The translations under genes were made by a program, and so were the position numbers. Source: an uncultured Acetatifactor sp. (GTDB lineage Bacteria > Bacillota > Clostridia > Lachnospirales > Lachnospiraceae). From it: a stretch of 64,000 nt of DNA. The notes under the pieces were generated by a model. That model searched no databases. It had not been told where the DNA came from and saw only the letters and a program-made list of their open reading frames with translations. Location of the stretch: positions 320,100 to 384,099 of the forward strand of contig CAKRUB010000001.1 of assembly GCA_934402375.1 (NCBI GenBank). The letters are read 5' to 3'. This document shows, piece by piece, positions 9,398-19,103 of the stretch. Numbering within the stretch: the first letter of the stretch is position 1; each line of letters starts with the position of its first letter.

Positions 9398-10060
9398 TCA
9401 CACCTGTGGAAGCAATATTTCAGTTGTAAACGCGCCATCCTCGCTGTTGCGGCTGATGTACCCTTCCAGCCGCTCCACGATGGCATCAATGCGAATCAGT
9501 CCAAAGCCATGACCATCACCCTTCGTACTGTGGAACAGATTTCCTTCTTTTTTCATTTTCCTTCCGGCGGTAAAGTTGGTAAAGGAAATGTAGAGCTGTG
9601 TGTTCTTCATATCCATATAGACCCGGATCATCCGCTGTCCCTCGGGCAATTTCACACTTGCCTCGATGGCATTGTCAAAGAGATTGCCAATAATGCAGCA
9701 CAGATCAATCTCCGAGGATTTCAGTTTCACGGGAATATGCGCATCTGCCACGACTTCAATGTTCTTTGCTTTCGCAAGAGATATTTTGGAATTCAGTATG
9801 GCATCGGTCATGGGATTGCCAGTCTTGATGACCGTGTCCACAGTGGTCAGATCCTCGTCCAACAGGTCGAGATAATGCCTGATTGCATCCCAATCCCCGG
9901 CGGCCGCATATGCTTTCATTGTCTGGATGTGGTTGCGGTAGTCGTGCCGCCAGCCACGAATCTGACGGTACATATTGTCCACTTCCCGATAATGGGTTTC
10001 AATCAGCTCGCGCTGGTAAGAAGCGATTTGTTTGTCTATTTTCTTAGAAAACAATCCCAT
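9398..10060 (-). CDS. GHKL-domain sensor kinase without membrane segment
   Basis: A 220-residue histidine kinase of the AgrC/GHKL type. It shows the phosphoacceptor region (RGWRHDYRNHIQ, His near residue 39), the N-box NLFDNAIEA, and the G-box GHGFGL. AgrC-type sensors usually have 400 or more residues with five to seven membrane helices; here the protein begins directly with a short coiled coil, so it is a soluble kinase. Start ATG 10060 follows GAGGTAAAGC. It lies six bases after the response regulator gene, in one operon. Confidence 0.86.
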   Translation of the reverse strand: MGLFSKKIDKQIASYQRELIETHYREVDNMYRQIRGWRHDYRNHIQTMKAYAAAGDWDAIRHYLDLLDEDLTTVDTVIKTGNPMTDAILNSKISLAKAKNIEVVADAHIPVKLKSSEIDLCCIIGNLFDNAIEASVKLPEGQRMIRVYMDMKNTQLYISFTNFTAGRKMKKEGNLFHSTKGDGHGFGLIRIDAIVERLEGYISRNSEDGAFTTEILLPQV

Positions 10061-10065
10061 ACGCT

Positions 10066-10764
10066 TTACCTCATGTTGATAATGGCACGATTGATGCCGT
10101 CATACGCTCCCCGCGGAAGCGGAATGGCGGTGCCGTCGCTCAATTTGATTTCTGTTCTGGTAACACGGCTGATCTGCGTCAGGTTGACAACACAGGAGCG
10201 CCCCGCCCGATAGAACCGCTCATCAAGCTGCTTTTCCAGCTCGCCCAAGGTCATTTTAACAGTGACGTCAGACGAGGCGTGTATCGTCACATAGTTGCCA
10301 AACACATCCGCATACCGGATCTGATAGACCGGCACACGCACCATTTCTCCGCCTGACTCAAGGTTCAGCACCTTTTCATTCCTCGCAAGCTTCTCTGCGG
10401 CGCGGTCGAGTACCGAACAGAGCTTTTCTTCCTTTACCGGTTTCATAAGATAATGGAGCGCTGCAACCTCATAGCCCTCTGAGATATAGTCAGAGTAACC
10501 TGTAATAAAAACGATCTGGACGGTATCGTTGCTTTTGCGGAGCTGCTTCGCCATTGTCACACCGTCCATGGCTTCCATCTCAATATCAAGCAGCAAAATA
10601 TCGTAGTCGTTTTCCTCCGAATAATGAAACAGGAAGTTCTCCGCAGAGGAAAATGTATCGGTATGTACCACATGACTGGTCTGTGCCGCCCATGCATTTA
10701 CCATATTCAAAACATATTGTCTGTCTGCGTCGGAGTCGTCGCAGATTGCAATTTTATACTTCAT
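10066..10764 (-). CDS. LytTR-type response regulator
   Basis: The 232-residue protein has an N-terminal receiver domain (CDDSDADR acidic pocket, phosphoacceptor in DILLLDIEMEAMDG near residue 57, conserved Lys in LMKPVKEE) and a C-terminal LytTR DNA-binding domain (about 130-232, RYADVFGNYVTIH and FYRAGRSCVVNL). Such regulators bind direct repeats and often control peptide export or bacteriocin genes. Its partner is the adjacent GHKL kinase, and the downstream exporter pair is the likely target. It begins 19 bp after the end of the UPF0210 gene on the same strand. Confidence 0.9.
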   Translation of the reverse strand: MKYKIAICDDSDADRQYVLNMVNAWAAQTSHVVHTDTFSSAENFLFHYSEENDYDILLLDIEMEAMDGVTMAKQLRKSNDTVQIVFITGYSDYISEGYEVAALHYLMKPVKEEKLCSVLDRAAEKLARNEKVLNLESGGEMVRVPVYQIRYADVFGNYVTIHASSDVTVKMTLGELEKQLDERFYRAGRSCVVNLTQISRVTRTEIKLSDGTAIPLPRGAYDGINRAIINMR

Positions 10765-10783
10765 GCTTTCTTTTCAATTCCAA

Positions 10784-12148
10784 TCAGTTTTTAAAGCTGT
10801 GGATCGGAGCGGGGATTCTTCCGCCACGGTTCACGAACGCATCACAGGAGAAGGGATTCACCGGCATGACGGGCGCATAGCCGAACAGTCCGCCGAACTC
10901 CAGCTGGTCTCCCGCCTTCTTGCCGATCGCGGGAATGACGCGGACTGCCGTTGTCTTCTGGTTTACCATACCGATCGCCATCTCATCGGCGATCAGCCCG
11001 GAAATCGTCGTCGCCTTGGTATCTCCCGGAATTGCGATCATATCCAGTCCGACAGAGCACACACAGGTCATTGCCTCCAGCTTCTCCAGCGTCAGCGCGC
11101 CTGCCTTTACCGCATCAATCATTCCCTGATCCTCACTGACAGGAATGAACGCGCCGCTTAAACCGCCGACATAGGAGGATGCCATCACGCCGCCCTTCTT
11201 TACCTGATCGTTCAGCAGAGCCAGCGCTGCCGTCGTTCCCGGCGCTCCCGCGTGCTCCAGCCCGATCTCACAGAGAATATCCGCAACACTGTCACCGATT
11301 GCAGGGGTCGGTGCAAGCGACAGATCGACAATGCCGAACGGCACGTTCAAACGTGCAGACGCCTCCTTCGCCACCAGCTGTCCCACACGGGTCACCTTGA
11401 AAGCCGTCTTCTTGATCGTCTCACACAGCACCTCAAAATTCTCTCCCCGAACCTTTTCCAGTGCAGTCTTTACAACGCCCGGCCCGCTGACGCCGACATT
11501 GATAATCTTGTCAGCCTCCGTCACGCCGTGGAATGCGCCCGCCATGAACGGGTTATCATCCGGCGCATTGCAGAATACAACGAGCTTCGCCGCGCCGAGG
11601 GATTCCGTACCGTAGGAAGCCTCCGCCGTCTCCTTGACGATCTCTCCCATCAGCTTGACCGCATCCATGTTGATGCCGGTCTTGGTCGAGCCGAGGTTGA
11701 CAGAGCTGCATACGCAGTCTGTCTGGGCAAGCGCCATCGGGATAGAGCGGATCAGCAGTTCATCCGCATGTGTCATTCCCTTGCTGACAAGCGCAGAATA
11801 GCCGCCGATCAGGTTCACGCCGATGTCTTTTACCACCCTGTCCAATGTCTTTGCGATCGTCACAAAATCCTCGGAGGTTTTGCAGGCAGCTCCGCCCACC
11901 AGCGCAATCGGCGTTACCGAAATTCTCTTATTCACAATCGGAATGCCGATCTCTCTGGAAATCTCATTTCCTGTCCGGTTGAGATCCTTCGCCGCCTCAT
12001 AAATTTTATGGTATATCTTTTCATTCAGCTTCTCTAAGTCAGAATCGATACAGTCCAGAAGGCTGATACCCATTGTGATGGTACGCACATCGAGGTTCTC
12101 CTTCTCGACCATGTTGTTGGTCTCTGTCACTTCGTACAAATTGATCAT
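10784..12148 (-). CDS. UPF0210 (DUF711, PFL family) protein
   Basis: A 454-residue protein that I recognise as the UPF0210/PFL family from its start ([25 protein letters not shown] gives the family's opening, and TMGISLLDC) and glycine-rich stretches such as [20 protein letters not shown]. The reaction is not established. ATG 12148 was chosen because the conserved family start matches; an upstream in-frame ATG lacks a binding site. It directly follows an ACT-domain gene, the pairing typical for this family, with 49 bp between them. The family is widespread in Firmicutes and often placed near regulatory or amino-acid sensing genes. Confidence 0.85.
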   Translation of the reverse strand: MINLYEVTETNNMVEKENLDVRTITMGISLLDCIDSDLEKLNEKIYHKIYEAAKDLNRTGNEISREIGIPIVNKRISVTPIALVGGAACKTSEDFVTIAKTLDRVVKDIGVNLIGGYSALVSKGMTHADELLIRSIPMALAQTDCVCSSVNLGSTKTGINMDAVKLMGEIVKETAEASYGTESLGAAKLVVFCNAPDDNPFMAGAFHGVTEADKIINVGVSGPGVVKTALEKVRGENFEVLCETIKKTAFKVTRVGQLVAKEASARLNVPFGIVDLSLAPTPAIGDSVADILCEIGLEHAGAPGTTAALALLNDQVKKGGVMASSYVGGLSGAFIPVSEDQGMIDAVKAGALTLEKLEAMTCVCSVGLDMIAIPGDTKATTISGLIADEMAIGMVNQKTTAVRVIPAIGKKAGDQLEFGGLFGYAPVMPVNPFSCDAFVNRGGRIPAPIHSFKN

Positions 12149-12197
12149 ATGCTTTCCATGCCTTTCTCTTTTATCAGCTTGATTGCTGTCCCACACA

Positions 12198-12470
12198 TCA
12201 GATACGGTGCATCTGATCGAAAATCTCTTCCTTCTGGCACTTGATCACAACCCCGATCTCCTCGCCCAGCGCCGCCATCTCATCCGCCATATCGCCGAAT
12301 GCCTTTCCGCAGCCGTTGGTATCCACGATCATCATCATGTTAAAATAGCCCTGTACAATTGTCTGGGAAATATCCAGAATATTGATGCCGTTCTCGGCAA
12401 GATAGGTACAAACCTTTGCAATAATTCCGACAGTATCTTTTCCCACAACAGTAATAATTGTTCTCTTCAT
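12198..12470 (-). CDS. ACT domain protein, UPF0237 family
   Basis: A 90-residue protein made of a single ACT-type fold: [21 protein letters not shown] starts the first strand and helix, and [10 protein letters not shown] gives a central strand. ACT domains bind small ligands, usually amino acids, and the family resembles GcvR halves. Its constant neighbour is the UPF0210 gene, which follows here, so the two are probably functionally linked. No membrane segment or catalytic motif is present. Confidence 0.87.
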   Translation of the reverse strand: MKRTIITVVGKDTVGIIAKVCTYLAENGINILDISQTIVQGYFNMMMIVDTNGCGKAFGDMADEMAALGEEIGVVIKCQKEEIFDQMHRI

Positions 12471-12549
12471 GTTCTTTCCTTCCCTTTCGCCTAACCTAAG
12501 CTTTTCGTTACCATTAAACTACATTTATCCATTTATTGCAAGACCGGAC

Positions 12550-13347
12550 TCAGATTTCAACCGCTGCCGTGACTTCATTCCGCTTCGCCACTCGGATGTC
12601 GAAATCTCTCGCCCTGTACGGGACATCCCCCATATTAATCTCCATCCGCACCGACTCATAGGCAAGCTCAGGGAGATTGTTCTCCTTGCTCAGATGCCCC
12701 AGAAGCACCGCCTTCAGCTTATCGTGCAAAATCCGGCACAGCAGCCTGCCGGAATTTTCATTCGAGAGATGTCCTCTTTCCCCGAGTATCCTCTGCTTCA
12801 GATAATACGGATAGGGGCCGACCTGAAGCATATTGACATCATGATTCGCTTCCAGTAAAAGCGCGTCCATCCCTTTCAGGCACTCCACCGTGTAATCGTT
12901 GTAGACCCCGAGATCCGTGCAGACCGCAACTCTCTTATTTCCATAGGAGACACGGTATCCGACCGGCTGCGCGGCATCGTGGGAAATATGCATCGGGTTC
13001 ACCGTGAGATCCTTGATCGTCAATTTCTGATCCTCCTTCACCTCGTGAAAGAGATCGTCCTCCAGTTTCCCGAGGTTCCCGCACCGCTTTATGGCGTCAA
13101 TCGTCCCCGCCGTGGCATAGATCGGAATCTCATACTTTCTGGCAATCACTCCAAGCCCCGCGATATGATCCGCATGCTCATGCGTCACCAGAATTCCGTC
13201 TATGTCTCTTCCCGTAAGCTCCAGCTCCTGCAAACCGCTCTCCACGCGCTTGCCGCTGATTCCGACATCCACAAGCAGATGTGTGGCATCCGAACCCACA
13301 TAGATACAGTTGCCGCTGCTTCCACTTGCTATACTACATAATCTCAT
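12550..13347 (-). CDS. MBL-fold hydrolase, YycJ/WalJ type
   Basis: A 265-residue metallo-beta-lactamase-fold protein. It begins MRLCSIASGSSGNCIYV, the family hallmark, and carries the metal motif THEHADHI near residue 56 and later metal ligands in NPMHISHDA and LLEANHD. YycJ/WalJ-type proteins are associated with cell-wall regulation and DNA repair; which nuclease or hydrolase activity applies here is not shown. It lies 33 bp downstream of the FtsA-like gene in a long minus-strand run. Confidence 0.88.
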   Translation of the reverse strand: MRLCSIASGSSGNCIYVGSDATHLLVDVGISGKRVESGLQELELTGRDIDGILVTHEHADHIAGLGVIARKYEIPIYATAGTIDAIKRCGNLGKLEDDLFHEVKEDQKLTIKDLTVNPMHISHDAAQPVGYRVSYGNKRVAVCTDLGVYNDYTVECLKGMDALLLEANHDVNMLQVGPYPYYLKQRILGERGHLSNENSGRLLCRILHDKLKAVLLGHLSKENNLPELAYESVRMEINMGDVPYRARDFDIRVAKRNEVTAAVEI

Positions 13348-13380
13348 AACTATCCAGACCTCTTTCTCCGCGAAAGATTC

Positions 13381-15462
13381 CTACACCTCCCAGTATATTT
13401 CAAGTACGTCGCCCTCTTTCAGAGGCTCCATATATTCCGCATTCCTGCCGTTCAGCCTTGTCACAATGTTCCGTCCCGCAGGCTTGCTTAAATCAAACTC
13501 GATAAAGGAAAAAACATCAACAAAAACATAGTCGACTTTGCCGGTCAACGCAACAGGCATTCCGTTGACTATAACAGTCATCCGCGTATTCTCACCTAAA
13601 TTCTCCGTTGCGGACGCTGTGCCGCCGCCCTCACCCACAGTACTCTCCTCATGTGTCTCAGGATTCGCTTCTGTCGTGTCTTCCGTCTCAGGCAGCTCCT
13701 CCGCTCCGTCCATTTCCGCCTTCCAGCTGAGCGTAAAATTCTCATAAATCCGCGTCTCCGGTTTCGCCGGCGTATCATTTACCAGAATGCCGCCCCCAAG
13801 AGGCACATCCATAAAGTCCGCGATCTCACGTACCGTGTAGGAATTCTGAACCGTGATTTCATCCTCCTCGCGGATCAGGTAAAACTCGTTTTCCAGCTTT
13901 CCGTTGACGAGCGCCGTCTTCGGCAGGTTAATCTTTGTTCCGTTGACAATCACATGCAGCTGTTCCGACAGTTCAGCCAGCTTTCCAAGCTCCAGCGCTG
14001 CCTCGTCTCCAGCCGTGGACGGAACCATCTCAATATGATCTCCGTTATGTACCTGACTGTGAATATCTGCATTCTCGCCGTTTACGCGGATCAGGGCTAC
14101 TTCCCCCTGAACACCTCTCACAATCCTGCTCTTTCCGTTCACACTGAAGGTGAGCGCCTTTCCTCTCTTCGGGAAAAGGTCTTCATTGGAAAACTCGGAC
14201 TGGACAGCGGCATCCGCCACGGTCAGCTTTCCGTTGTCGTAGAGCTTGATGCGTTTCCCATTAAACTCCACAAAGATAAAGTTATTACTCTGCACATAAT
14301 AGCTCAGGCAGATGCCGACCGGTGTTACCATCATGGAATCCTGCCGGGAATCCGCGTTTTCAAACTCGATCGCACGGAGCACCTCCTGCCCACGGATCGC
14401 CACACGCTCTTTGACAATTCCGAGTTCCCTTGCCAGCGTCTCCGTATAGCCCGGAATCATGCCGCCTCCGCCGACCACAAACACCGCGCTGACAGCCTTC
14501 TCACCGTTCAACTCCCGGATACAGTCTGCCACCTGCTTCGCCATTCCGTTCACATGCTCCTCCAGCAGTGCGGCAACCTCCTCGGCGGAAATCGTCTGCG
14601 GCAGCCCCATGATGTCCTCATACTCCACTGTCTCCTTCACGCCTGCCTCGCGCTTAATCCGCTCCGCAGTGTCAAACTCCACAAGGCAGTGCTGGACAAG
14701 GATGTCCGTCAGGCTGTCCCCCGCCACGGGAATCATCCCATACGCAGTGATTGTTCCGTCCTTCGTAATCGAAATATCACTGGTTCCCGCTCCTACATCC
14801 ACAAGCGCCATATTCAGCATACGGAATTTCTCCGGTATCGCCACCTGTATCGCGGCGATCGGCTCCAGCGTCAGGTTCGCCACATGAAGCCCGGCGAGCT
14901 CCACCGCCTTGTAAAGCCCGTCCACCACATCATCCGGCAGAAACGTTGCGATCAGATCCAGCGCCATGCTCTTTACCTTGTGTCCATCAAGGTTGCCGAT
15001 CTGATAGCCGTTCATATAGTAGCGCATGGGGGTATAACCGACACAATAGAACTTCATATCCGTATCATTCGTCTTCTGGAATTCCTCGTATGCCCGCTCA
15101 ACGCCCATGGTAGAGAGAGAATAGACATCCTCCTCCGTCACCTCATGCTCCTGTTCAAAGCTCTGTTCCACATGTGTCGTCACCGTGCGGAGCACACGTC
15201 CTGCGGCAGCGATACACACCTCGGTCAGCCTGCGGTTCAGATCCTCCTCAAGCTGTTCCTTGACCTGACGGATCGTCTCTCCGACCTTTCCAATGTCATG
15301 AATCTGTCCGTCCAGCATGGCGCGCGTCTCATGCTCCTTGACCCGCTGTGCCAGAACATGAAATCTGTCACTGCCGAGATAGCCCACCGTTCCCACAATG
15401 CTTCTGGTTCCGATATCCAGCCCGAATACAAGCTGTCCCTGTCCTTCTCTTACTCCCGCCAT
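13381..15462 (-). CDS. FtsA-like actin-fold protein with long C-terminal extension
   Basis: A 693-residue protein whose first 400 residues look like FtsA/PilM-type actin folds: phosphate loop VFGLDIGTRSIVGTVG, an SHS2-like insert, VDVGAGTSDISI as the second phosphate motif, and GGGGMIPGYTE as the adenosine motif. FtsA itself has about 420 residues; the extra 290 residues include two beta-rich stretches of similar style (FSVNGKSRIVRG, VIVNGMPVALTG) and a Glu/Thr-rich linker. It probably polymerises at the membrane or acts in envelope organisation, but no FtsZ gene is nearby. ATG follows GGAGGCTTTTAC and overlaps the coaE end by 13 bp. Confidence 0.82.
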   Translation of the reverse strand: MAGVREGQGQLVFGLDIGTRSIVGTVGYLGSDRFHVLAQRVKEHETRAMLDGQIHDIGKVGETIRQVKEQLEEDLNRRLTEVCIAAAGRVLRTVTTHVEQSFEQEHEVTEEDVYSLSTMGVERAYEEFQKTNDTDMKFYCVGYTPMRYYMNGYQIGNLDGHKVKSMALDLIATFLPDDVVDGLYKAVELAGLHVANLTLEPIAAIQVAIPEKFRMLNMALVDVGAGTSDISITKDGTITAYGMIPVAGDSLTDILVQHCLVEFDTAERIKREAGVKETVEYEDIMGLPQTISAEEVAALLEEHVNGMAKQVADCIRELNGEKAVSAVFVVGGGGMIPGYTETLARELGIVKERVAIRGQEVLRAIEFENADSRQDSMMVTPVGICLSYYVQSNNFIFVEFNGKRIKLYDNGKLTVADAAVQSEFSNEDLFPKRGKALTFSVNGKSRIVRGVQGEVALIRVNGENADIHSQVHNGDHIEMVPSTAGDEAALELGKLAELSEQLHVIVNGTKINLPKTALVNGKLENEFYLIREEDEITVQNSYTVREIADFMDVPLGGGILVNDTPAKPETRIYENFTLSWKAEMDGAEELPETEDTTEANPETHEESTVGEGGGTASATENLGENTRMTVIVNGMPVALTGKVDYVFVDVFSFIEFDLSKPAGRNIVTRLNGRNAEYMEPLKEGDVLEIYWEV

Positions 15463-16070
15463 GTAAAAGCCTCCAGTTTCTTATCGATCTGCTTAAAGCT
15501 GTCCGCAAGCAAACCGCTGTTATCTATCACAAAATCGCACTGCCTCCGGAATTCCTCCTCCGAAAGCTGCTTTGACATTACGTTGTCGATCCGTTCCCTG
15601 CCGTAGCCTCTCGCCTGCTCCAGCCGTCGGCGTCTGACGCTCTCATCCGCGTAGATATACCACATTTCATCTACCAGCGCTCCGTAGCCGCCCTCGATCA
15701 GCAGCGCCGCCTCCACGAAGAACAGCTCCACTCCGCCATCCCTTCTCGCCTTCTCAAGGTGAGCGAGCAGATACTCCTTCACCGCTGGATGCACGATCGC
15801 ATTGACTCTTTCCAACAGCTCAGGATCTGCAAAAATCCGCGCCGCCATCTTCGCCTTGTCAATCTGTCCATCGGCGCCGGTGACATCCGTTCCGAGCAAT
15901 GCCATCAGCCTTTCATAGCACTCCGTTCCCGGCTCCTCCACCCGGTGCGCGACCTCATCGGCAAGGTAGATTTCACATCTGTAATGTTTTCCGATATAGC
16001 TGAGTATCTCGGTCTTCCCCGCGCCGATACCGCCGGTGATGCCGATAAATACAGGTCTATTTGGCTTCAT
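15450..16070 (-). CDS. coaE: Dephospho-CoA kinase
   Basis: CoaE phosphorylates dephospho-CoA, the final step of coenzyme A synthesis. The 206-residue protein has the P-loop GITGGIGAGKTE near the N-terminus, the DEVAHR motif for substrate binding, and the lid region RRRRLEQARGYGRERI. ATG 16070 was chosen because it places the P-loop at the usual distance; it overlaps the end of polA by 14 bp, so translation is coupled. A polA-coaE order is common in Firmicutes. Confidence 0.94.
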   Translation of the reverse strand: MKPNRPVFIGITGGIGAGKTEILSYIGKHYRCEIYLADEVAHRVEEPGTECYERLMALLGTDVTGADGQIDKAKMAARIFADPELLERVNAIVHPAVKEYLLAHLEKARRDGGVELFFVEAALLIEGGYGALVDEMWYIYADESVRRRRLEQARGYGRERIDNVMSKQLSEEEFRRQCDFVIDNSGLLADSFKQIDKKLEAFTWRE

Positions 16071-18756
16071 ACCAGTTATCTCCCGTGTGCAGATCGATCT
16101 CAAGCGTCACGGCAAGCTCCGCTGCCGCCTTCATATTCTCCGACAGAATCTTCCGCACCTGTTCCTCTTCCTCTCGTGCAGTCTCAATGACCAGCTCGTC
16201 ATGCACCTGCAAAATCAGCTTCGACTTCAGCCCCGCCTCGCGCAAGGCTCTCCAGACCCGGATCATGGCGATCTTGATAATATCCGCCGCCGTTCCCTGA
16301 ATCGGGGAATTCATTGCGACACGCTCCCCGAAGGAACGCTGCATGAAGTTCGAGGAGGACAGCTCCGGCACCGGTCTGCGCCTGCCGAACATGGTCGTCA
16401 CATAGCCCATCTCCTTCGCATCTGCAACGAGCTTATCCAGAAATTCCTTCACCTTCGGATAGGTTGTAAAATACTGTTCGATGTATTGCGCCGCTTCCTT
16501 CCTGCTGATGCTCAGATCCTGACTTAAACCGAAGGAGCTGATTCCGTACACGATTCCGAAGTTTACCGCCTTTGCATTCCGCCGCTGCAGATCCGTCACC
16601 TCATCAAACGGCGTGTGGAACACCTTGGACGCCGTGATCCTATGGATGTCCTCATCCATGCGGTACGCCTCGATCAGCTGTTCATCCCCGGACATATGCG
16701 CCAGAACGCGAAGCTCGATCTGGGAATAATCCGCGTCCATAAATTCATAGCCGTCCTTCGGCACAAACACCTTCCGGATGCGTCTTCCCAGCTCCATCCT
16801 CATCGGGATATTCTGAAGATTCGGCTCCGTCGAGCTGATCCGTCCCGTCGCCGTGATCGTCTGGTTAAAGCTTGTGTGAATCCTCTGATCCGCGCCGATA
16901 TAAGCCGTCAGCCCATCCGCATAGGTGGATTTCAGCTTTGTCAGTGTCCTGTACTCGAGAATATCCTTCACGATCGGATAGTCCCCCGCGAGCTTTTCAA
17001 GGACATCCGCCGCAGTGGAATAGCCGGTCTTCGTCTTCTTTCCGCCTGGGATATTCATCGTCTCAAACAGCACCTCGCCGAGCTGCTTCGGAGAGTTGAT
17101 ATTAAAATCCATGCCCGCCTGCTCATGAATCGAATTTTCCAGCTCCCCGATTCTCTCCGCAAGCGCGTCGCCGTATGCCTTGAGCTCCTCCCTGCGAACC
17201 TCCACGCCCTCGCGTTCCATATCATACAATACCAGTGACAACGGCATCTCGATCTCACGCATCAGCCTGTCCATGCCGGTCGCCTGCAGCTTCTCTTCCA
17301 GCACTCCCGCCGCTGCGACTGAGACAAAGGCGTTGTAACAGCAGAAAAGCCTGAATTTCTCCGGCTGCTGCTTTGCCGCCTCCGAAAGGCTCAGCTTTCC
17401 GAGAAGCTCACTCCTGCCGGGAAGCATCCTGCCCAGATGCTCCGAGGCGATTGCCTCCACATCATAATCATTCTTGAGCGGATTCAGAAGATATGCCCCG
17501 ATCAGGATGTCAAAATATCTGTCTGTCCCATCCTGTGCCAGATAGGCATACTGCTTCTTGATGTCAAAGAAGGAGAGACCATGCTTCGCGGACAGCTCAC
17601 GCAGCGCTTCCGCCAGCGCGGCGACATCCGCCCCGTCCTCCTCCGGCGACGCCTCCTCAAACAGCGACAGCTGTACATTCTCCGGCTCCCTCACCGCGTA
17701 GAAAAAGGTCTCTGTTCCGCTGCTGAATGCTACTCCGAGCAGCCGTCCCCCCTCTGTCGCAAGGAAAAGTCCGAGTCTCTCGCTTCCGCTCTCCGTGCTC
17801 TTCAGCCTGCCCAGAAGCTCCTGCTGTGTTTTCAGCTCCGTGAAGGAATTTACAAGCTCCTCGCTTTCCTTTCCGGCATCCGCCTTTTCAAAGCGGCTGA
17901 GCATATTCTTGAATTCCAGCTGCTTAAATAACTGATAAGCCTCAGGCGTGTAAAAGTCCTCCGCCCTCGCCGCCTCAAAGTCCAGACTGACATCGCAGTC
18001 TGTCTTTATCGTCGCCAGCGTTTTGCTCAGCTCTGCCAGAGCCTTGTTCTCGATCAGGGATTCGCGGATGCTCTTCTTTGAGATTTCCTCCACATGCGCA
18101 TAGATATTATCCAGCGAGCCGTAAGTTACCATCAGCTCCGTTGCCGTCTTCTGTCCGACCTTGGGCACTCCGGGAATATTGTCCGCGGTATCGCCCATCA
18201 GCGCTTTCAGCTCGATGAACTGTAACGGTGTCACCTCATATGCCTTCCGCACATCCTCGGGATAATAGTCCTCGATCTCTGTCTTTCCCATTTTCGTCTT
18301 GGGAATCCTGATCTTGATATGCTCGTCCGAAATCTGAAGAAGATCTCTGTCTCCCGATACAAGAGCGACCTCAACCCCGGCGCTCTGTGCCTTCTTCGCC
18401 AGCGTGCCGAGAATGTCATCCGCCTCAAGCCCCGCCTGCTCCATGATGACGATGCCCATCGCCCGCAGCACATCCTTCATCACAGGCACCTGCTCGCGCA
18501 GCTCCTCCGGCATGGGCTTTCTCGTTCCCTTATATGCCGCATACATCTCGTGCCGGAAGGTCGGCGCATGGACGTCGAACGCTACCGCGAGATAATCCGG
18601 CTTTTCCTCTTCCAGTATCTTAAACATAATATTCAGGAATCCGTAGACGGCATTGGTATGCAGTCCCTGTGCATTTGTCAGCTCTGGGACTCCGTAAAAG
18701 GCTCTGTTCAGAATGCTGTGTCCGTCGATCAGGACAAGCTTTTTGCGATCACTCAT
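16057..18756 (-). CDS. polA: DNA polymerase I
   Basis: An 899-residue polymerase for repair and Okazaki-fragment processing. The N-terminal 5' nuclease is shown by VLIDGHSILNRAFYG and EADDILGTLA; the middle domain (about 300-490) is the degenerate 3'-5' exonuclease-like region; the polymerase domain carries DADYSQIELRVLAH (motif A), RRNAKAVNFGIVYG (motif B) and QVHDELVIE (motif C). Length is typical. In the central domain I do not see the full set of proofreading acidic residues, as in many Gram-positive enzymes. GAGGG precedes the ATG. Confidence 0.95.
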   Translation of the reverse strand: MSDRKKLVLIDGHSILNRAFYGVPELTNAQGLHTNAVYGFLNIMFKILEEEKPDYLAVAFDVHAPTFRHEMYAAYKGTRKPMPEELREQVPVMKDVLRAMGIVIMEQAGLEADDILGTLAKKAQSAGVEVALVSGDRDLLQISDEHIKIRIPKTKMGKTEIEDYYPEDVRKAYEVTPLQFIELKALMGDTADNIPGVPKVGQKTATELMVTYGSLDNIYAHVEEISKKSIRESLIENKALAELSKTLATIKTDCDVSLDFEAARAEDFYTPEAYQLFKQLEFKNMLSRFEKADAGKESEELVNSFTELKTQQELLGRLKSTESGSERLGLFLATEGGRLLGVAFSSGTETFFYAVREPENVQLSLFEEASPEEDGADVAALAEALRELSAKHGLSFFDIKKQYAYLAQDGTDRYFDILIGAYLLNPLKNDYDVEAIASEHLGRMLPGRSELLGKLSLSEAAKQQPEKFRLFCCYNAFVSVAAAGVLEEKLQATGMDRLMREIEMPLSLVLYDMEREGVEVRREELKAYGDALAERIGELENSIHEQAGMDFNINSPKQLGEVLFETMNIPGGKKTKTGYSTAADVLEKLAGDYPIVKDILEYRTLTKLKSTYADGLTAYIGADQRIHTSFNQTITATGRISSTEPNLQNIPMRMELGRRIRKVFVPKDGYEFMDADYSQIELRVLAHMSGDEQLIEAYRMDEDIHRITASKVFHTPFDEVTDLQRRNAKAVNFGIVYGISSFGLSQDLSISRKEAAQYIEQYFTTYPKVKEFLDKLVADAKEMGYVTTMFGRRRPVPELSSSNFMQRSFGERVAMNSPIQGTAADIIKIAMIRVWRALREAGLKSKLILQVHDELVIETAREEEEQVRKILSENMKAAAELAVTLEIDLHTGDNWYEAK

Positions 18757-18771
18757 TTATAACCCTCACAC

Positions 18772-19092
18772 TTACAATAATATCCAGATAACGATGCCGA
18801 TCAGAAGGCAGACTGCGATGATCTCCATGGCGATGCCCAGCCGGATCATCTTGCCGTGAACCCTGATCTTGCGCTTCGTCTCATTCATACGCTGATCCAG
18901 CTCCTTCTGCAGGTCAAAGGCACTGCCGTCCTCCAGTCTCTGCACACCCTCTGTCACAAGAAACTGGATGATAAGCTCCTCCTTGCAGTTTTCACACTGT
19001 TCCATATGCTCACTGAACTTCTTCAGTGTCTGATAGTCCAGCTTATGGTCAATGAAACCGGGTATCAGCTTCTCAAATTCTTTGCAGTCCAT
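18772..19092 (-). CDS. Small zinc-finger (HC2-like) membrane protein
   Basis: A 106-residue protein with an N-terminal HxxxCxxC motif (SEHMEQCENCKEEL, near residues 28-37) typical of zf-HC2 anti-sigma domains and a single C-terminal membrane helix (about 84-105). This is the layout of small anti-sigma factors, but no sigma factor gene adjoins it, so the partner is unknown. A GGGGAG box stands before the ATG. It lies between metY and polA, 15 bp before polA, and is probably co-transcribed with polA. Confidence 0.78.
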   Translation of the reverse strand: MDCKEFEKLIPGFIDHKLDYQTLKKFSEHMEQCENCKEELIIQFLVTEGVQRLEDGSAFDLQKELDQRMNETKRKIRVHGKMIRLGIAMEIIAVCLLIGIVIWILL

Positions 19093-19103
19093 AAGCTCCC
19101 CTT

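Noticed and set aside
13651..15606. Long open frame on the plus strand opposite the FtsA-like gene
   Set aside because: It is a shadow of the coding strand: Arg/His/Leu-rich composition, no domain, no suitable binding site. The same holds for long plus-strand frames at 19230-20819 and 29416-30621.
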